Source: Rhodocyclales bacterium (lineage in GTDB: Bacteria > Pseudomonadota > Gammaproteobacteria > Burkholderiales > Rhodocyclaceae). Taken from it: DNA of 64,000 nucleotides. The translations under genes were made by a program, and so were the position numbers. The notes beneath the pieces are model-generated. The model was given only the letters and a program-made list of their open reading frames with translations, had not been told where the DNA came from and ran no database searches. Positions within the stretch are counted from its first letter, which is position 1. Every line of letters starts with the position of its first letter. Below, in pieces: positions 27,901-36,236 of this stretch. The stretch covers positions 1 to 64,000 of the forward strand of contig JAQGMF010000030.1 in NCBI GenBank assembly GCA_028292505.1, given 5' to 3'.

Positions 27901-28501
27901 CTTCCTGGCAATGCATGACCTGGAAATCCGTGGTGCTGGCGAAGTGTTAGGCGATTCGCAATCGGGCGAAATCCAGCAGGTCGGCTTCTCGCTGTACACG
28001 CAGATGCTCAAGCGCGCGGTGAAAGCGCTACAGAGTGGCAAGGACGTCGATCTCGCACAACCGCTCGACGCAATCTCCGAAATCAATCTGCATACGCCCG
28101 CCCTGCTGCCCGATGCTTATTGCAGTGACGTGCAGGAACGCCTGACGCTGTACAAGCGTATGGCCAACAGCGACAGCGCGGAGGAGTTGCAGGACATCCA
28201 GGAAGAACTGATCGACCGCTTCGGCGAGATGCCTGCGCAAGCCCAGGCACTCATTGAGACGCATCGCTTACGCATCTCCGCGAAACCATTTGGCATAATC
28301 AAGATCGACGCATCGGAGAATCGCATCAACCTGCAGTTCGAGCCGAATCCGCCGATCGAGCCGATCAAGATCATCCAGCTGATCCAGAAGAATCGTCACT
28401 ACAAACTCAATGGCCAAGACAAGTTGTCGGTGACTGTGTACTCGGAAACATTGAAGGATCGTGTGGCGCGTATTCGCGATGTGTTCAAAGCATTGAGCTG
28501 A
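24935..28501 (+). CDS. mfd: Transcription-repair coupling factor Mfd
   Basis: Removes RNA polymerase stalled at DNA lesions and recruits UvrA. Domains in order: UvrB-homology region from about residue 20 (PDWETLPYDNFSPHQDLISE), RNA-polymerase-interacting CarD-like domain near 525-600 (GDPVVHASHGIGRYLGLIHM), then the RecG-like translocase with Walker A (GDVGFGKTEVALRAA, about 673), DEEH box (IIDEEHRFGVRQKEAL, about 775), motif III TATPIPRTL, and the C-terminal TRCF domain. 1188 residues is about 40 more than many homologues: a dispersed repeat is translated at about residues 360-400. The ATG at 24935 is preferred over one 27 bases upstream. Confidence 0.96.
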   Translation: MTSSLPSSVSSHVLLQPLDKPSLPKPGQRLDLPLLHGSADAAALAQLAGTGQKLLVVTANPLDAQRLQEEIAWFAPDIKAHLLPDWETLPYDNFSPHQDLISERLATLHAIQRGDSDLTLVPASTALYRMAPPAYMAAYTFFLKAKSKLNLEGLRNQMTLAGYDHVTQVIRPGEFSVRGGLIDLFPMGSTMPYRIDLFDDEIDTIRTFDPDTQRTLFPVPEIRLLPAREFPLDDKARTSFRQRFREAFEGDPTKSVIYKDISNGIASPGIEYYLTLFFEETATIFDYLPKDVVLVTHRDVPAAVDAFWVEANSRYRLMAGDRSRPLLPPDQLFLPAAQFFAAAKVLPRLAIFTHGEAARSSPLPLAGEGLGERAAGQGTLPSPGPAGHPLPQAGEGTTMPLPDLSVERKATDPLHKLKHYLANFPWRVLVLAESAGRQQTINEYFTEYGLNAAASTDLGGFLASDAKLSLSVGPLSNGFVLPGANIAILTENELYASQARPRGRGRDGRKTSVEGWLKDLSELKAGDPVVHASHGIGRYLGLIHMDLGEGDTEFLDLEYAGGDKLYVPVSQLHVITRYAGADPEAITLHKLGSGQWEKAKKKAAQQVRDTAVELLQLYALRAARPGHKFDFKQHDLDAFAEGFGFEETVDQLNAINAVVEDMRSGQPMDRLVCGDVGFGKTEVALRAAFIAIADSKQVAVLCPTTLLAEQHYQTFADRFADWPVKIAEISRFKSAKEQAEALELLAEGKVDILIGTHRLLQKDVEFKRLGLVIIDEEHRFGVRQKEALKAMRKEVDILTLTATPIPRTLGMAMEGLREFSVIATAPQKRLSIKTFVQGWSKGVVREAVLREFKRGGQVYFLHNEVDTIENMRESLTELLPEARIVVGHGQLPERELERVMKDFTSQRANLLLCTTIIETGINIPTANTIVINRADRFGLAQLHQLRGRVGRSHHQAYAYLLTDAGVKPTANAQKRLEAITMMEDLGSGFFLAMHDLEIRGAGEVLGDSQSGEIQQVGFSLYTQMLKRAVKALQSGKDVDLAQPLDAISEINLHTPALLPDAYCSDVQERLTLYKRMANSDSAEELQDIQEELIDRFGEMPAQAQALIETHRLRISAKPFGIIKIDASENRINLQFEPNPPIEPIKIIQLIQKNRHYKLNGQDKLSVTVYSETLKDRVARIRDVFKALS
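26011..26130 (+). repeat. Dispersed palindromic repeat inserted in frame in mfd
   Basis: A CTCTCCCGC...GCGGGAGAG palindrome occurs at the left (26019-26038, TTGC side) and again at the right (26100-26119) of a segment of about 120 bases. It is translated as SSPLPLAGEGLGERAAG... and ends HPLPQAGEG. This peptide signature is the translation of a dispersed repeat seen in many GC-rich proteobacteria and is foreign to Mfd. The boundaries are approximate. Confidence 0.8.
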
Positions 28502-28524
28502 TTCAGGCGAGTACCACACGCCTT

Positions 28525-28552
28525 CGTCATTCCCGCGAAAGCGGGAATGACG
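28525..28552. repeat. CGTCATTCCCGC palindromic repeat
   Basis: A perfect hairpin: 12-base arms CGTCATTCCCGC and GCGGGAATGACG with a GAAA loop. It is a common intergenic repeat type in proteobacterial genomes. It lies just after mfd and before a terminator; a related but degenerate element lies at 54098-54161. Confidence 0.8.
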
Positions 28553-28572
28553 ACTGAATACTTCGACCAAAC

Positions 28573-28605
28573 AAAAAGCCCGCACTTCGATGAAGTGCGG
28601 GCTTT
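28573..28605. terminator. Bidirectional terminator between mfd and fpr
   Basis: AAAGCCCGCACTTC (28575-28588) pairs with GAAGTGCGGGCTTT (28592-28605), with an A run on the left and a T run on the right. It serves convergent mfd and fpr. Confidence 0.92.
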
Positions 28606-28625
28606 CGCATTTCCGTCGCGGCTGA

Positions 28626-29402
28626 CTATCGTTCCACGAAAGCACGCTCGATCACGTAATCACCCGGCACACCCACGCTCGGCGAGATAACGAACCCCCG
28701 CTCTTCCAGTAAGTCCACAGTATCCTTGTTCATCGACGGACTACCGCAAATCATCACGCGATCCGTTTCCGGATTCAGCGGTGCCAGGCCAAGATCATCG
28801 GTCATCTTGTTGGAGATGATCAAATCGGTCAGGCGGCCCTGATTGCGATAAGGTTCGCGTGTCACGCTCGGGTAGTAAAACAGTTTGTCACGCACCATTT
28901 CGCCGAGGAATTCGTCATCGTGCAATTCCCTGCTGATGTATTCCTGATAAGCCAATTCGCTCACCGTGCGCACACCGTGGAATAACACGACTTTCTCGAA
29001 ACGTTCGTATGCCTCGGGATCGCGAATCAGGCTCATGAAAGGCGCCAGACCCGTGCCCGTACCGAACAGGTAAAGATTCTTGCCGGGCTTGAGATCGTCC
29101 AGCACCAGGGTACCCGTGGGTTTCCTGCCAACCAGAATTTCGTCGCCTTCCTTCAGATGTTGCAAGCGCGAAGTCAGCGGACCGTTCTGCACCTTGATGC
29201 TGAAGAATTCCAGATGCTCTTCGTAGTTGGCACTGGCGATGCTGTAAGCGCGCAGCAGCGGCTTGCCCTCCACTTCCAGCCCGATCATGACGAAGTGACC
29301 GTTACGGAAACGGAAGCTCGAATCACGCGTCGTCTTGAAGCTGAACAGGGAGTCGTTCCAGTGATGAACGCTTAGAACTTTTTCGGGGGCTACGGTTGCC
29401 AT
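28626..29402 (-). CDS. fpr: Ferredoxin--NADP+ reductase Fpr
   Basis: FAD flavoenzyme moving electrons between NADPH and ferredoxin or flavodoxin, in the cytoplasm. The FAD site RAYSIASANYEEHLEFFSI lies near residues 50-70, the NADP pocket GTGTGLAPFMSLIRDPE near 115-131, then LFHGVRTVSELAY and MICGSPSMNKDTVDLL. 258 residues is the standard bacterial Fpr length (subclass II). The ATG at 29402 is preferred; a GTG 12 bases upstream is in frame. Flanked by terminators on both sides, so a monocistronic gene. Confidence 0.93.
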   Translation of the reverse strand: MATVAPEKVLSVHHWNDSLFSFKTTRDSSFRFRNGHFVMIGLEVEGKPLLRAYSIASANYEEHLEFFSIKVQNGPLTSRLQHLKEGDEILVGRKPTGTLVLDDLKPGKNLYLFGTGTGLAPFMSLIRDPEAYERFEKVVLFHGVRTVSELAYQEYISRELHDDEFLGEMVRDKLFYYPSVTREPYRNQGRLTDLIISNKMTDDLGLAPLNPETDRVMICGSPSMNKDTVDLLEERGFVISPSVGVPGDYVIERAFVER

Positions 29403-29525
29403 GGTGCGGCTCACTTAAATGTTGACAATGACTTTATATTCCACTGTAGCGCTTTACGTAAGGACCTAAGGCTAATTCGCATATAACAGAAGGTTATCAG
29501 CGCTCAAGTCTTGATTTAACGCAAT

Positions 29526-29551
29526 AAAAAGCCCGCAACAGCGGGCTTTTT
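29526..29551. terminator. Terminator after the desaturase gene
   Basis: AAAAAGCCCGC pairs with GCGGGCTTTTT around an AACA loop, with T runs on both strands. It lies 18 bases beyond the desaturase stop on the minus strand. Confidence 0.9.
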
Positions 29552-29568
29552 GCACGACGCTCGATCAC

Positions 29569-30735
29569 TCAAGCTGCATAGGAACGCATGCGCAGTGACA
29601 GCTCGCGCAACTGCTGCACGCCGCTCTCTTCTGCGCGATGACACCAATCCTGCAATTGCTTGAGCAGTTGCTCGCTGGAGGCGGACGAACGCGCCCATAG
29701 CACCGAGAGCTCTTCGCGCATCGCGTGCAGTTTTTCCAACTTCGGACTGTGTGCCAGCGCTTCGACGAGCTGGGCCCGCGCGTTGGCAGACAGGGATTGC
29801 GCGTCGGCCAGCAAGGCCACACGCAATTTGCGTGGATCCACGGCATGAGCCGCACGCAGGCGCGCCAGCTCTTCCGAATAGACCTGCTGCAGGGACTTCA
29901 CGTAGCGTGTCATCACGTCATAGCGGTGTGTGATCACGTTTTGCAGCATATCGAGATCCACGACCTTGCGGGTCTCGCCAATGCGCGGCACGGGAATGGT
30001 TTTCTTGACCGTGGCGAGGCCGAGCATTTCGAGAATGCGGATGTACATCCAGCCGATATCGAACTCGTACCACTTGGCCGACAGCTTGGCCGAAGTTGCA
30101 TAGGTGTGATGATTGTTGTGCAACTCTTCGCCCCCGATCAGGATGCCCCAGGGCACCAGGTTCGTCGAAGCGTCAGCGCAATCGTAGTTGCGATAACCCC
30201 AGTAATGGCCTGCGCCATTGATGACGCCAGCGGCCCAGAATGGAATCCACAACATCTGCACCGACCAGATCGCCAAGCCCGGCAGCACGCCGAATACAGC
30301 CATGTCGACCAACATCATGATAGCCACGCCGAGCTTCTGGCTGCGGCTGTAGACGTTGCGCTCGATCCAATCGTTCGGCGTGCCGTGACCATAACGCTCC
30401 ATGGTTTCTGCGTTGCGAGTTTCCTTCACGTACAACAAGACGCCACCCAACAGCACACGCTTGATGCCAAGAATCTGTGGGCTATGCGGGTCTTCCACGG
30501 TCTCGCACTTGGCGTGGTGCTTACGGTGAATGGCCGCCCACTGCTTCGTCACCATGCCGGTCGTCAGCCACAGCCAGACGCGGAAAAAATGGCTCGGCAG
30601 CGCATGTAGATCTAAAGCGCGGTGGGCCTGGTGGCGGTGGAGAAAAATCGTGACCGAAGCGATCGTGACGTGGGTAAGAGCAAGTGCGCACAGCACGTAG
30701 CCCCACCAGGGCAAATCCAGAAAACCTGAGAACAT
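29569..30735 (-). CDS. DesA-like acyl-lipid fatty acid desaturase with C-terminal extension
   Basis: Integral-membrane di-iron desaturase, probably introducing a delta-9 double bond into membrane acyl chains. The three histidine boxes are present: HRHQAHR near residue 34, HRKHH near 70 and HNNHH near 210, with four membrane segments. The desaturase core ends around residue 240, whereas 388 residues are present. The extra 145 residues are helical and Arg/Glu-rich (LHAMREELSVLWARS, WCHRAEESGVQQLREL) and resemble the C-terminal tail of ISL3-family transposases. Similar lengths occur in Pseudomonas DesA. The ATG at 30735 follows AAGGA; the frame is open upstream without an RBS. Separate transcription unit ending at a terminator. 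Confidence 0.88.
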   Translation of the reverse strand: MFSGFLDLPWWGYVLCALALTHVTIASVTIFLHRHQAHRALDLHALPSHFFRVWLWLTTGMVTKQWAAIHRKHHAKCETVEDPHSPQILGIKRVLLGGVLLYVKETRNAETMERYGHGTPNDWIERNVYSRSQKLGVAIMMLVDMAVFGVLPGLAIWSVQMLWIPFWAAGVINGAGHYWGYRNYDCADASTNLVPWGILIGGEELHNNHHTYATSAKLSAKWYEFDIGWMYIRILEMLGLATVKKTIPVPRIGETRKVVDLDMLQNVITHRYDVMTRYVKSLQQVYSEELARLRAAHAVDPRKLRVALLADAQSLSANARAQLVEALAHSPKLEKLHAMREELSVLWARSSASSEQLLKQLQDWCHRAEESGVQQLRELSLRMRSYAA

Positions 30736-30889
30736 TAAAATCCTTATGCAGCTCTCTTGCTGAAAAACTCCAAAAAAGGTCAAGAGCCTGAACCGGATTT
30801 GGCGGCGCGATTGTACGTGATGTCTACGTCACGTCCCAACCCATACTTCATGTGTTTGTTACAAATTGACGATTTACTCGCTTGACGGC

Positions 30890-30919
30890 TTGACAAACGG
30901 CGATCATGACCGCTAATGT
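30890..30919 (+). promoter_or_regulatory. Candidate promoter upstream of leuA
   Basis: TTGACA (30890-30895) and TAATGT (30914-30919) with an 18-base spacer. Transcription would start near 30926, leaving a leader of about 317 bases before leuA. Confidence 0.5.
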
Positions 30920-30925
30920 CAAGGC

Positions 30926-31027
30926 ATGATTTCTCTGCAGCACGCTGTGCTTTACGCCTTCGCCTTGCTTTCCTCGCTGACTGCCGCTCTGCTGGCACGT
31001 CGGCTGCTGCGCCCCGCGCGCAGATAA
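30926..31027 (+). CDS. Possible 33-residue hydrophobic peptide in the leuA leader
   Basis: ATG-initiated reading frame of 33 codons, start MISLQHAVLYAFALLSSLTA and ending RRLLRPARR: one hydrophobic helix with a basic tail, 9 of 33 residues Leu. Its ATG coincides with the expected transcription start, so it would be leaderless unless the promoter lies elsewhere. It could be a membrane peptide or chance; a weak candidate. Confidence 0.2.
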   Translation: MISLQHAVLYAFALLSSLTAALLARRLLRPARR

Positions 31028-31050
31028 AAACTCCCCCTCGCTTTGACTTC

Positions 31051-31078
31051 GACCGCACCATCTTGTGATGGTTCGGTC
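31051..31078. promoter_or_regulatory. Hairpin in the leuA leader
   Basis: GACCGCACCATC pairs with GATGGTTCGGTC (one mismatch) around a TTGT loop. No T run follows, so it is not an ordinary terminator. It lies 41 bases before the leader-peptide ATG and may be part of a leader fold. Confidence 0.5.
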
Positions 31079-31118
31079 ATGGCGCGTCCACTTTGCTCAT
31101 TCCCGACCAAGAGTTTCC

Positions 31119-31241
31119 ATGATTTTGCTTACGCCTTGCTACCTGCTGCGACTGCCTATCGGGCGACTGGCCTTGAACCGGCCGCCAGTCGCCCTTGCTC
31201 AGGCCATTCGACTTTTCGATACCCAAGCAATGGAGCAATAG
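31119..31241 (+). CDS. Leucine-rich leader peptide upstream of leuA
   Basis: A 40-codon reading frame whose TAG ends one base before the leuA ATG. The first part, [19 protein letters not shown], has seven Leu in 19 residues with CTG CTG CGA CTG at 31143-31154. Immediately after the Leu codons lies a hairpin (GGGCGACTGG at 31161-31170 with CCAGTCGCCC at 31185-31194). This is the layout of an amino-acid-responsive leader peptide, though the hairpin lacks a clear terminator T run, so translational coupling to leuA may be the mechanism instead. Function is inferred; a weak RBS precedes the ATG. Confidence 0.45.
   Translation: MILLTPCYLLRLPIGRLALNRPPVALAQAIRLFDTQAMEQ
31161..31194 (+). promoter_or_regulatory. 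Hairpin inside the leuA leader peptide
   Basis: Perfect 10-base arms GGGCGACTGG and CCAGTCGCCC, extended by one C-G pair (31171/31184), enclose a 12-base loop. It follows the leucine codon cluster directly, so ribosome stalling there would cover the left arm. Confidence 0.55.
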
Positions 31242-31242
31242 C

Positions 31243-32952
31243 ATGTTGAAACAACCCAACACGAAGTACCAGGCCTTTCCACCGATCCAGCTCGCTGATC
31301 GTACGTGGCCCGGCAAGACCATCACACATCCACCCATCTGGATGAGCACGGATCTGCGCGATGGCAATCAGGCGTTGTTCGAGCCCATGTCCGCCGCGCG
31401 CAAACTTTCGATGTTCGAGATGCTTTGCGAAATCGGTTTCAAGGAAATCGAAGTCGCGTTTCCCTCCGCCTCGCAGACCGACTTCGATTTCGTGCGCAAG
31501 CTCATCGAAGAAAACCGCATCCCGCAGGACGTAACCGTCGAAGTGCTCACACAGGCGCGCGATCACCTCATCCGCCGCAGCTTCGAAAGCCTCAAGGGCG
31601 CGCGACGCGCCATCATGCACGTCTATAACGCCACCGCGCCGAATTTCCGCCGCATCGTCTTCAACGTTGATCGCGCCGGTTGCATCAAGATCGCCACCGA
31701 CGCGGCCAAGCTGGTGCGCGAATGTGCCGAAGCCCAACCCGAAACCGAATGGGTCTTCCAGTACAGCCCGGAAACCTTCTCCTCGACCGAGCTCGATTTC
31801 GCGCTGGAAATCAGCGAACGCGTTTTCGAAATCTGGCAGCCAACGAAGGCGCGCCCGGCTATTCTCAATCTGCCAGCGACGGTCGAAGCCGCGACACCGA
31901 ACGTATATGCCGATCAGATAGAGTGGATCTGTCGCAACCTGTCGAATCGCGAAGCCATCATTGTCAGCGTGCATCCGCACAATGACCGCGGCACGGCTGT
32001 CGCTGCCGCCGAACTTGCCGTCATGGCGGGCGCCGATCGCGTCGAAGGCTGCCTGTTCGGCAATGGCGAGCGCACCGGCAATGTCGACCTCGTCACCCTC
32101 GCGCTCAATCTGTATTCGCAAGGCATCGATCCGCAACTCGATTTTTCGCGCATCAACCACATCGCGCGCACCGCCGAGGAATGCACGCAGTTGCCGATTC
32201 ACCCGCGCCATCCCTATGTCGGCGACCTCGTGTTCACCGCGTTCTCCGGTTCGCATCAGGATGCGATCAAGAAAGGCCTTGCGGTGCAGGATGCCAACGC
32301 GCTTTGGGAAGTACCTTACCTGCCCGTCGACCCCGCCGATCTCGGCCGCACATATGACTCCATCATTCGTGTCAATAGTCAGTCCGGCAAGGGCGGCATT
32401 GCCTATCTGATGGAGTCGGCTTACGGCCTGGTGATGCCGCGCCGTATGCAGGTGGAATTTTCGGCCGAAGTACAGCAAGTCATGGATGACACCGGCCAGG
32501 AACAAAGCGCGCGGGACATCTGGGCCATCTTCGAGCGCGCCTACCTGGAGGCAGATCTCCCGGTCGTGCTACTCGCCCATCGCCTCGAAGAGTCGCGCGA
32601 TCATCATGCGGTCGAACTCGACGTGATGATTGACGGCAAGCCCCATCGCCTGCGCGGCGAGGGCAACGGCCCGCTCGATGCGGCCTTGCGTGCGCTTGGC
32701 CTGCCGTTCGCCATCCACAGCTTCGAAGAACGTTCGCTCGGCAGCGGCGGCGATGCGCGCGCCGTGGCTTTCCTTGAGATCGCCAGCCCCGACATGGCGG
32801 GCACCTTGTTCGGCGCTGGCTGCTCGTCAAGCATTGTCGAAGCCTCGCTGCGTGCGCTCATTTCGGCCGCAAACAGGCTTGTCGCGCGCGATGCAAAGCT
32901 GCGGCAAATGCTTGCGCCTGATCAAAACGCCAGCTCGCCGGCAACACCTTAG
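31243..32952 (+). CDS. leuA: 2-isopropylmalate synthase LeuA (long form)
   Basis: First committed enzyme of leucine biosynthesis, condensing acetyl-CoA and 2-oxoisovalerate. 569 residues, the long LeuA type found in actinobacteria and some proteobacteria (TIGR00970-like): the start [20 protein letters not shown] is typical, the HMGL-like barrel shows [16 protein letters not shown] and [20 protein letters not shown], and a C-terminal LeuA dimerisation/regulatory domain ([20 protein letters not shown]) follows linker residues. The ATG at 31243 follows GGAG 7 bases upstream, inside the leader peptide. Other leu genes are not adjacent. Leucine feedback acts on the C-terminal domain in relatives. 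Confidence 0.96.
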   Translation: MLKQPNTKYQAFPPIQLADRTWPGKTITHPPIWMSTDLRDGNQALFEPMSAARKLSMFEMLCEIGFKEIEVAFPSASQTDFDFVRKLIEENRIPQDVTVEVLTQARDHLIRRSFESLKGARRAIMHVYNATAPNFRRIVFNVDRAGCIKIATDAAKLVRECAEAQPETEWVFQYSPETFSSTELDFALEISERVFEIWQPTKARPAILNLPATVEAATPNVYADQIEWICRNLSNREAIIVSVHPHNDRGTAVAAAELAVMAGADRVEGCLFGNGERTGNVDLVTLALNLYSQGIDPQLDFSRINHIARTAEECTQLPIHPRHPYVGDLVFTAFSGSHQDAIKKGLAVQDANALWEVPYLPVDPADLGRTYDSIIRVNSQSGKGGIAYLMESAYGLVMPRRMQVEFSAEVQQVMDDTGQEQSARDIWAIFERAYLEADLPVVLLAHRLEESRDHHAVELDVMIDGKPHRLRGEGNGPLDAALRALGLPFAIHSFEERSLGSGGDARAVAFLEIASPDMAGTLFGAGCSSSIVEASLRALISAANRLVARDAKLRQMLAPDQNASSPATP

Positions 32953-33047
32953 TCGCGCAATAGGCAGGATTGCAGGCCGATATCCGGCGCCCCCAGGGGC
33001 GTCGGTTCGTCTAGACTGTGGGTTGATTTTGCCAAATCCGACATGCC

Positions 33048-34943
33048 ATGAACGAAACAGTAGGCCCGTCTCCGAAAAATCTTTCCGATAGTTTGCGCGG
33101 ACAAGCGCTTGACGAATGCCGAGCAGCCCTGCTCGACACCTTGGGCTCGGTGTTGCGCGACTTCAAGTATGTTGATGTCAGCGTCATCAGCGCGACCTTG
33201 AACGCGGCGCGCGAACAATTCGATCAGCTCGCCGGCCTGCGTGATCGCAAGACCTTCGAGAGCCAGCGCAGCCTGACTGCTTCACGCATCAGCCTGGTGC
33301 ACGAAGAGGATCTCGAATTTTCGATTCGCCTCTCCGATCTTGCCCAGCAATTGCGCGAGAGTTGCGAATTGCCGCTGGGGCAACTGCACCTGCGCTTCAT
33401 GACGCTCCTCGATCAGCAGGAAGCTGCGCCCGAACAACTTCCCGTCGGTCCCGAAACCGTGGGCTGCGCGCTACGTGCCTTGGCCTCGGAAGCCGGTCTC
33501 AATCCGGACGAGCGGATCCGCATGCTGCAAGACATGCGCAGCCAATTGATTCGTAGTCTGCGCACGCTCTATCAAAACCTCAACGAGCGGCTCGATGCAC
33601 TTGGCATAGAGCAAAAATCACTGTTGCGCTCCACTGATCGCGCCCTGTCGCGTTATGCGACGAATCCGGAAAATGTGCCTGCAGCGCCCGCGATGGACCC
33701 GGCGCTTGCCATCACCCTGCGCGACCGCATGATTTCATGGCTCGACGAACAACTCGCCAGCGGCGGCAATGCCCCGCAGGTGGCGCGACAGCTTGGCAGC
33801 ACCGAGTTGGCTGGTTTGTTGCCGAGCGAGTCACGGCAAGCCGTTGCCTGCGTCGAACGCGCGCTGGATCGTCTGGCCGCGCACGCCGACATCCCCACCG
33901 TTGCCAGACAGGCTCTGGACGGTCTGCGCGTGCCCCTGCTCAAACTCGCCCTGCGCGAACCGGAAGTGGCAACGCAGCCCGAGCATCCCGCACGCAAGCT
34001 CCTCACGGCACTCGTGCGCGAAGCAAGCGAACTACCGCCCGACGCCGCCCCCGGCACGACGCAACTCAATCTGATCGAAGCCAGCGTGTCGCGCCTCGGA
34101 CGCGAGTACAAGGATGACGCTGCCGTCTTCGCCGAGGTGCTGGGCGTGCTCGCCAACGCACGCAACGAACGCCTTGCCGCACTTGCCCGGCGTTTCGACA
34201 GTTATGCCGATGGCATTCGCAGTGAAGAACGCGGTGAGCTTGCCCGCCGTCACGCCTCCAAGGCCATTCGGGCGCTGTGCGCGCAGGAGCCGCCGCGTAC
34301 GGTGCTGTTCTTCCTTGAGCATTACTGGAGTGTGCTACTGCGCCGCACGCTGATGACCTACGGTGATCGCAGCGAAGAATGGACGCAAGCGCTGAAGGTG
34401 GCAGACGGTTTGATCTGGAGTATGCAAGCCAAGACCGAAACTGCCGATCGCGAACGGCTGAAAAGCATGCTGCCGCGACTCGTGCAGCACTTGCGGAACG
34501 GCCTCGATGCCATTCGCGTTAAACCTGAAACGCGCGATCGTCTACTCGAGCGCTTTGCCAGCCTGCACACGGAAGCACTGCAAGGCCGCGACCCGCGTCT
34601 CGTCGAACCCGACGTCACCGCGCCGCCCGAGGAGGCCACGCGCCTGGACAAGGTGTCCGGTGTGGAAGGCCTGCAGATTCTGCGGCGGCCCGGCTACCTG
34701 CCGCGCGAGCCGGAAATTCCACCAGCATTATCCAAACTCGAAGCCGGCCAGAGCTTGCACTTCACGATGCCTGACGGCAGTCGGGCCAGCGGCGTGATCG
34801 CCACGATCAGTCCGTCGCGCCAGATATTCGTGTTGCAGATGCGGCCGGACAATGCGCCGCTTGCCGTGGCGTGGTCCGAGATCGCACGCCAGCAAGGTGC
34901 GTCCACGCTGGGTTACTCGCAAGCACCAATGCTATTTGAATGA
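33048..34943 (+). CDS. DUF1631 family protein
   Basis: A 631-residue protein matching the DUF1631 family, seen mainly in beta- and gammaproteobacteria. It has no signal peptide or membrane helix. The sequence is almost all helical: DSLRGQALDECRAALLDTLG at the start, long Arg/Glu-rich helices, and SLHFTMPDGSRASGVIATIS near residue 565, a short beta-rich end that could be a PilZ- or SH3-like fold. Function is not established; some members have been linked to c-di-GMP or thymidine phosphorylase-like annotation, which I do not adopt. It stands between leuA and the MscS gene, convergent with the latter. Confidence 0.75.
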   Translation: MNETVGPSPKNLSDSLRGQALDECRAALLDTLGSVLRDFKYVDVSVISATLNAAREQFDQLAGLRDRKTFESQRSLTASRISLVHEEDLEFSIRLSDLAQQLRESCELPLGQLHLRFMTLLDQQEAAPEQLPVGPETVGCALRALASEAGLNPDERIRMLQDMRSQLIRSLRTLYQNLNERLDALGIEQKSLLRSTDRALSRYATNPENVPAAPAMDPALAITLRDRMISWLDEQLASGGNAPQVARQLGSTELAGLLPSESRQAVACVERALDRLAAHADIPTVARQALDGLRVPLLKLALREPEVATQPEHPARKLLTALVREASELPPDAAPGTTQLNLIEASVSRLGREYKDDAAVFAEVLGVLANARNERLAALARRFDSYADGIRSEERGELARRHASKAIRALCAQEPPRTVLFFLEHYWSVLLRRTLMTYGDRSEEWTQALKVADGLIWSMQAKTETADRERLKSMLPRLVQHLRNGLDAIRVKPETRDRLLERFASLHTEALQGRDPRLVEPDVTAPPEEATRLDKVSGVEGLQILRRPGYLPREPEIPPALSKLEAGQSLHFTMPDGSRASGVIATISPSRQIFVLQMRPDNAPLAVAWSEIARQQGASTLGYSQAPMLFE

Positions 34944-34968
34944 GCACCACGCTGCTCGCATGGCGCGG

Positions 34969-36228
34969 TCAATCAGGGTAGCGCGTCACCGACGGCTTGG
35001 ACGCAAGCTTCTGCGGCTGTGGCATCTCGATGCCAGCGGCATTGAAGCGCGACAAGGCCGCGCGCTGAATGCTTGAACGCACACCCAGCGTACCGTTGAG
35101 CGGATCCTCGATCCACACTGCCAGCTCCAGCTTGATGCCGCTGTCCGCGAACTCGGCAAGATAGGCTTGCGGCGGTGGCTCGGTGAGCACGCGGGGCTCT
35201 TCCTTTGCGGCCTCGACTAGAATCTGCAGTGCACGCTCGACGTCATGTCCATTGGCCACCGGCACAACGATGCCGATACGAATGCGCGGACGTGTGAAGG
35301 TTTCGTTATGCACCACCGAGCCAACCAGCAATTCATTCGGCACGATGAAGTACGAGCCGTTCAGGCCGCGCAATACCGTGTAGCGCGTCGTGATCTGCAT
35401 GACCTCGCCGCGCTGCTCGGCACCGACCTGAATCAGATTGCCGATGCGGATGGAACGGTCCAGCAGGATGATGAAACCCGACACATAGTTGCTGGCAATA
35501 CGCTGCATACCCAGACCGAGGCCGACGCCCAACGCACCGCCGAAGACCGACAGCGTGGTGATGTCCAGGCCGACGAGCGACATGCCGAGCAGCACCGCCA
35601 CGAACAACAGTGCCGCCTTGACGATGCGCGAGAAGACCACGCGCAGGCTGCTGTCGAGCCCGTGCGCGGCCTGCAGGCGCGCTTCGGCAAGACCACCCAG
35701 CCACAACGCGGTGATCGCTGTGACGACGACCGTCGTTACACCTTGCAGGATTTGCCAGAGCGAGACATGACTCTTGCCAATGTGCAACGAATAGCTGTCG
35801 AGCCAGTTGATCAGCTCCGGCAAGATGCCCAGCACGTCGAGCGCTACGCCGAGCCAGATCAGCGTCGACACCGTGCGCTCGAAATTGGCCAGCCAGCCGG
35901 AGGGCGCGAAAGCATTGCGTAGCGCGAAGACGACGATGCGCACACCGGCAAGCGCGACGACAAGCTGCATGGCGACACCGACCATCTGCAAGTGCCAGCC
36001 GAAATGGTCGGCGACGAAACGCATGATGGCCAGCAAGGCGATAGCCGTCAGCGGGAAAGCCAGACGCCGCACGCCCTGCTCCGGCAAGGCGCGCCGCGTC
36101 GTCAGGCTGCGTCGCCGCACTAGGCGCGCCAGCACGGCGGCCACGACGAGTACCAGGGAGATGACGAGAAATTCGCGCCAGTCCACCATCTCGCCAAGAT
36201 TCGAAAGTATGCCAATCAGATTGCGCAT
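34969..36228 (-). CDS. MscS-family mechanosensitive channel
   Basis: Inner-membrane osmotic-release channel. Five or so helices occupy residues 15-240, and the pore helix and beta domain follow: ALGVGLGLGMQRIASNYVSG, then LLDRSIRIGNLIQVGAEQRG and GSYFIVPNELLVGSVVHNET, all standard MscS signatures. The 419 residues include an N-terminal extension of extra helices relative to E. coli MscS (286). A TTG at 36240, overlapping the upstream stop (TTGA), is an alternative start to the ATG at 36228. It follows an rRNA methyltransferase gene on the same strand. Confidence 0.9.
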   Translation of the reverse strand: MRNLIGILSNLGEMVDWREFLVISLVLVVAAVLARLVRRRSLTTRRALPEQGVRRLAFPLTAIALLAIMRFVADHFGWHLQMVGVAMQLVVALAGVRIVVFALRNAFAPSGWLANFERTVSTLIWLGVALDVLGILPELINWLDSYSLHIGKSHVSLWQILQGVTTVVVTAITALWLGGLAEARLQAAHGLDSSLRVVFSRIVKAALLFVAVLLGMSLVGLDITTLSVFGGALGVGLGLGMQRIASNYVSGFIILLDRSIRIGNLIQVGAEQRGEVMQITTRYTVLRGLNGSYFIVPNELLVGSVVHNETFTRPRIRIGIVVPVANGHDVERALQILVEAAKEEPRVLTEPPPQAYLAEFADSGIKLELAVWIEDPLNGTLGVRSSIQRAALSRFNAAGIEMPQPQKLASKPSVTRYPD

Positions 36229-36236
36229 GCCGTCCG

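Noticed and set aside
31156-32505. Long antisense frame (449 codons) opposite leuA
   Set aside because: It is fully opposite a clear leuA, has no recognisable domain, and reflects GC-rich codon bias in the other strand.
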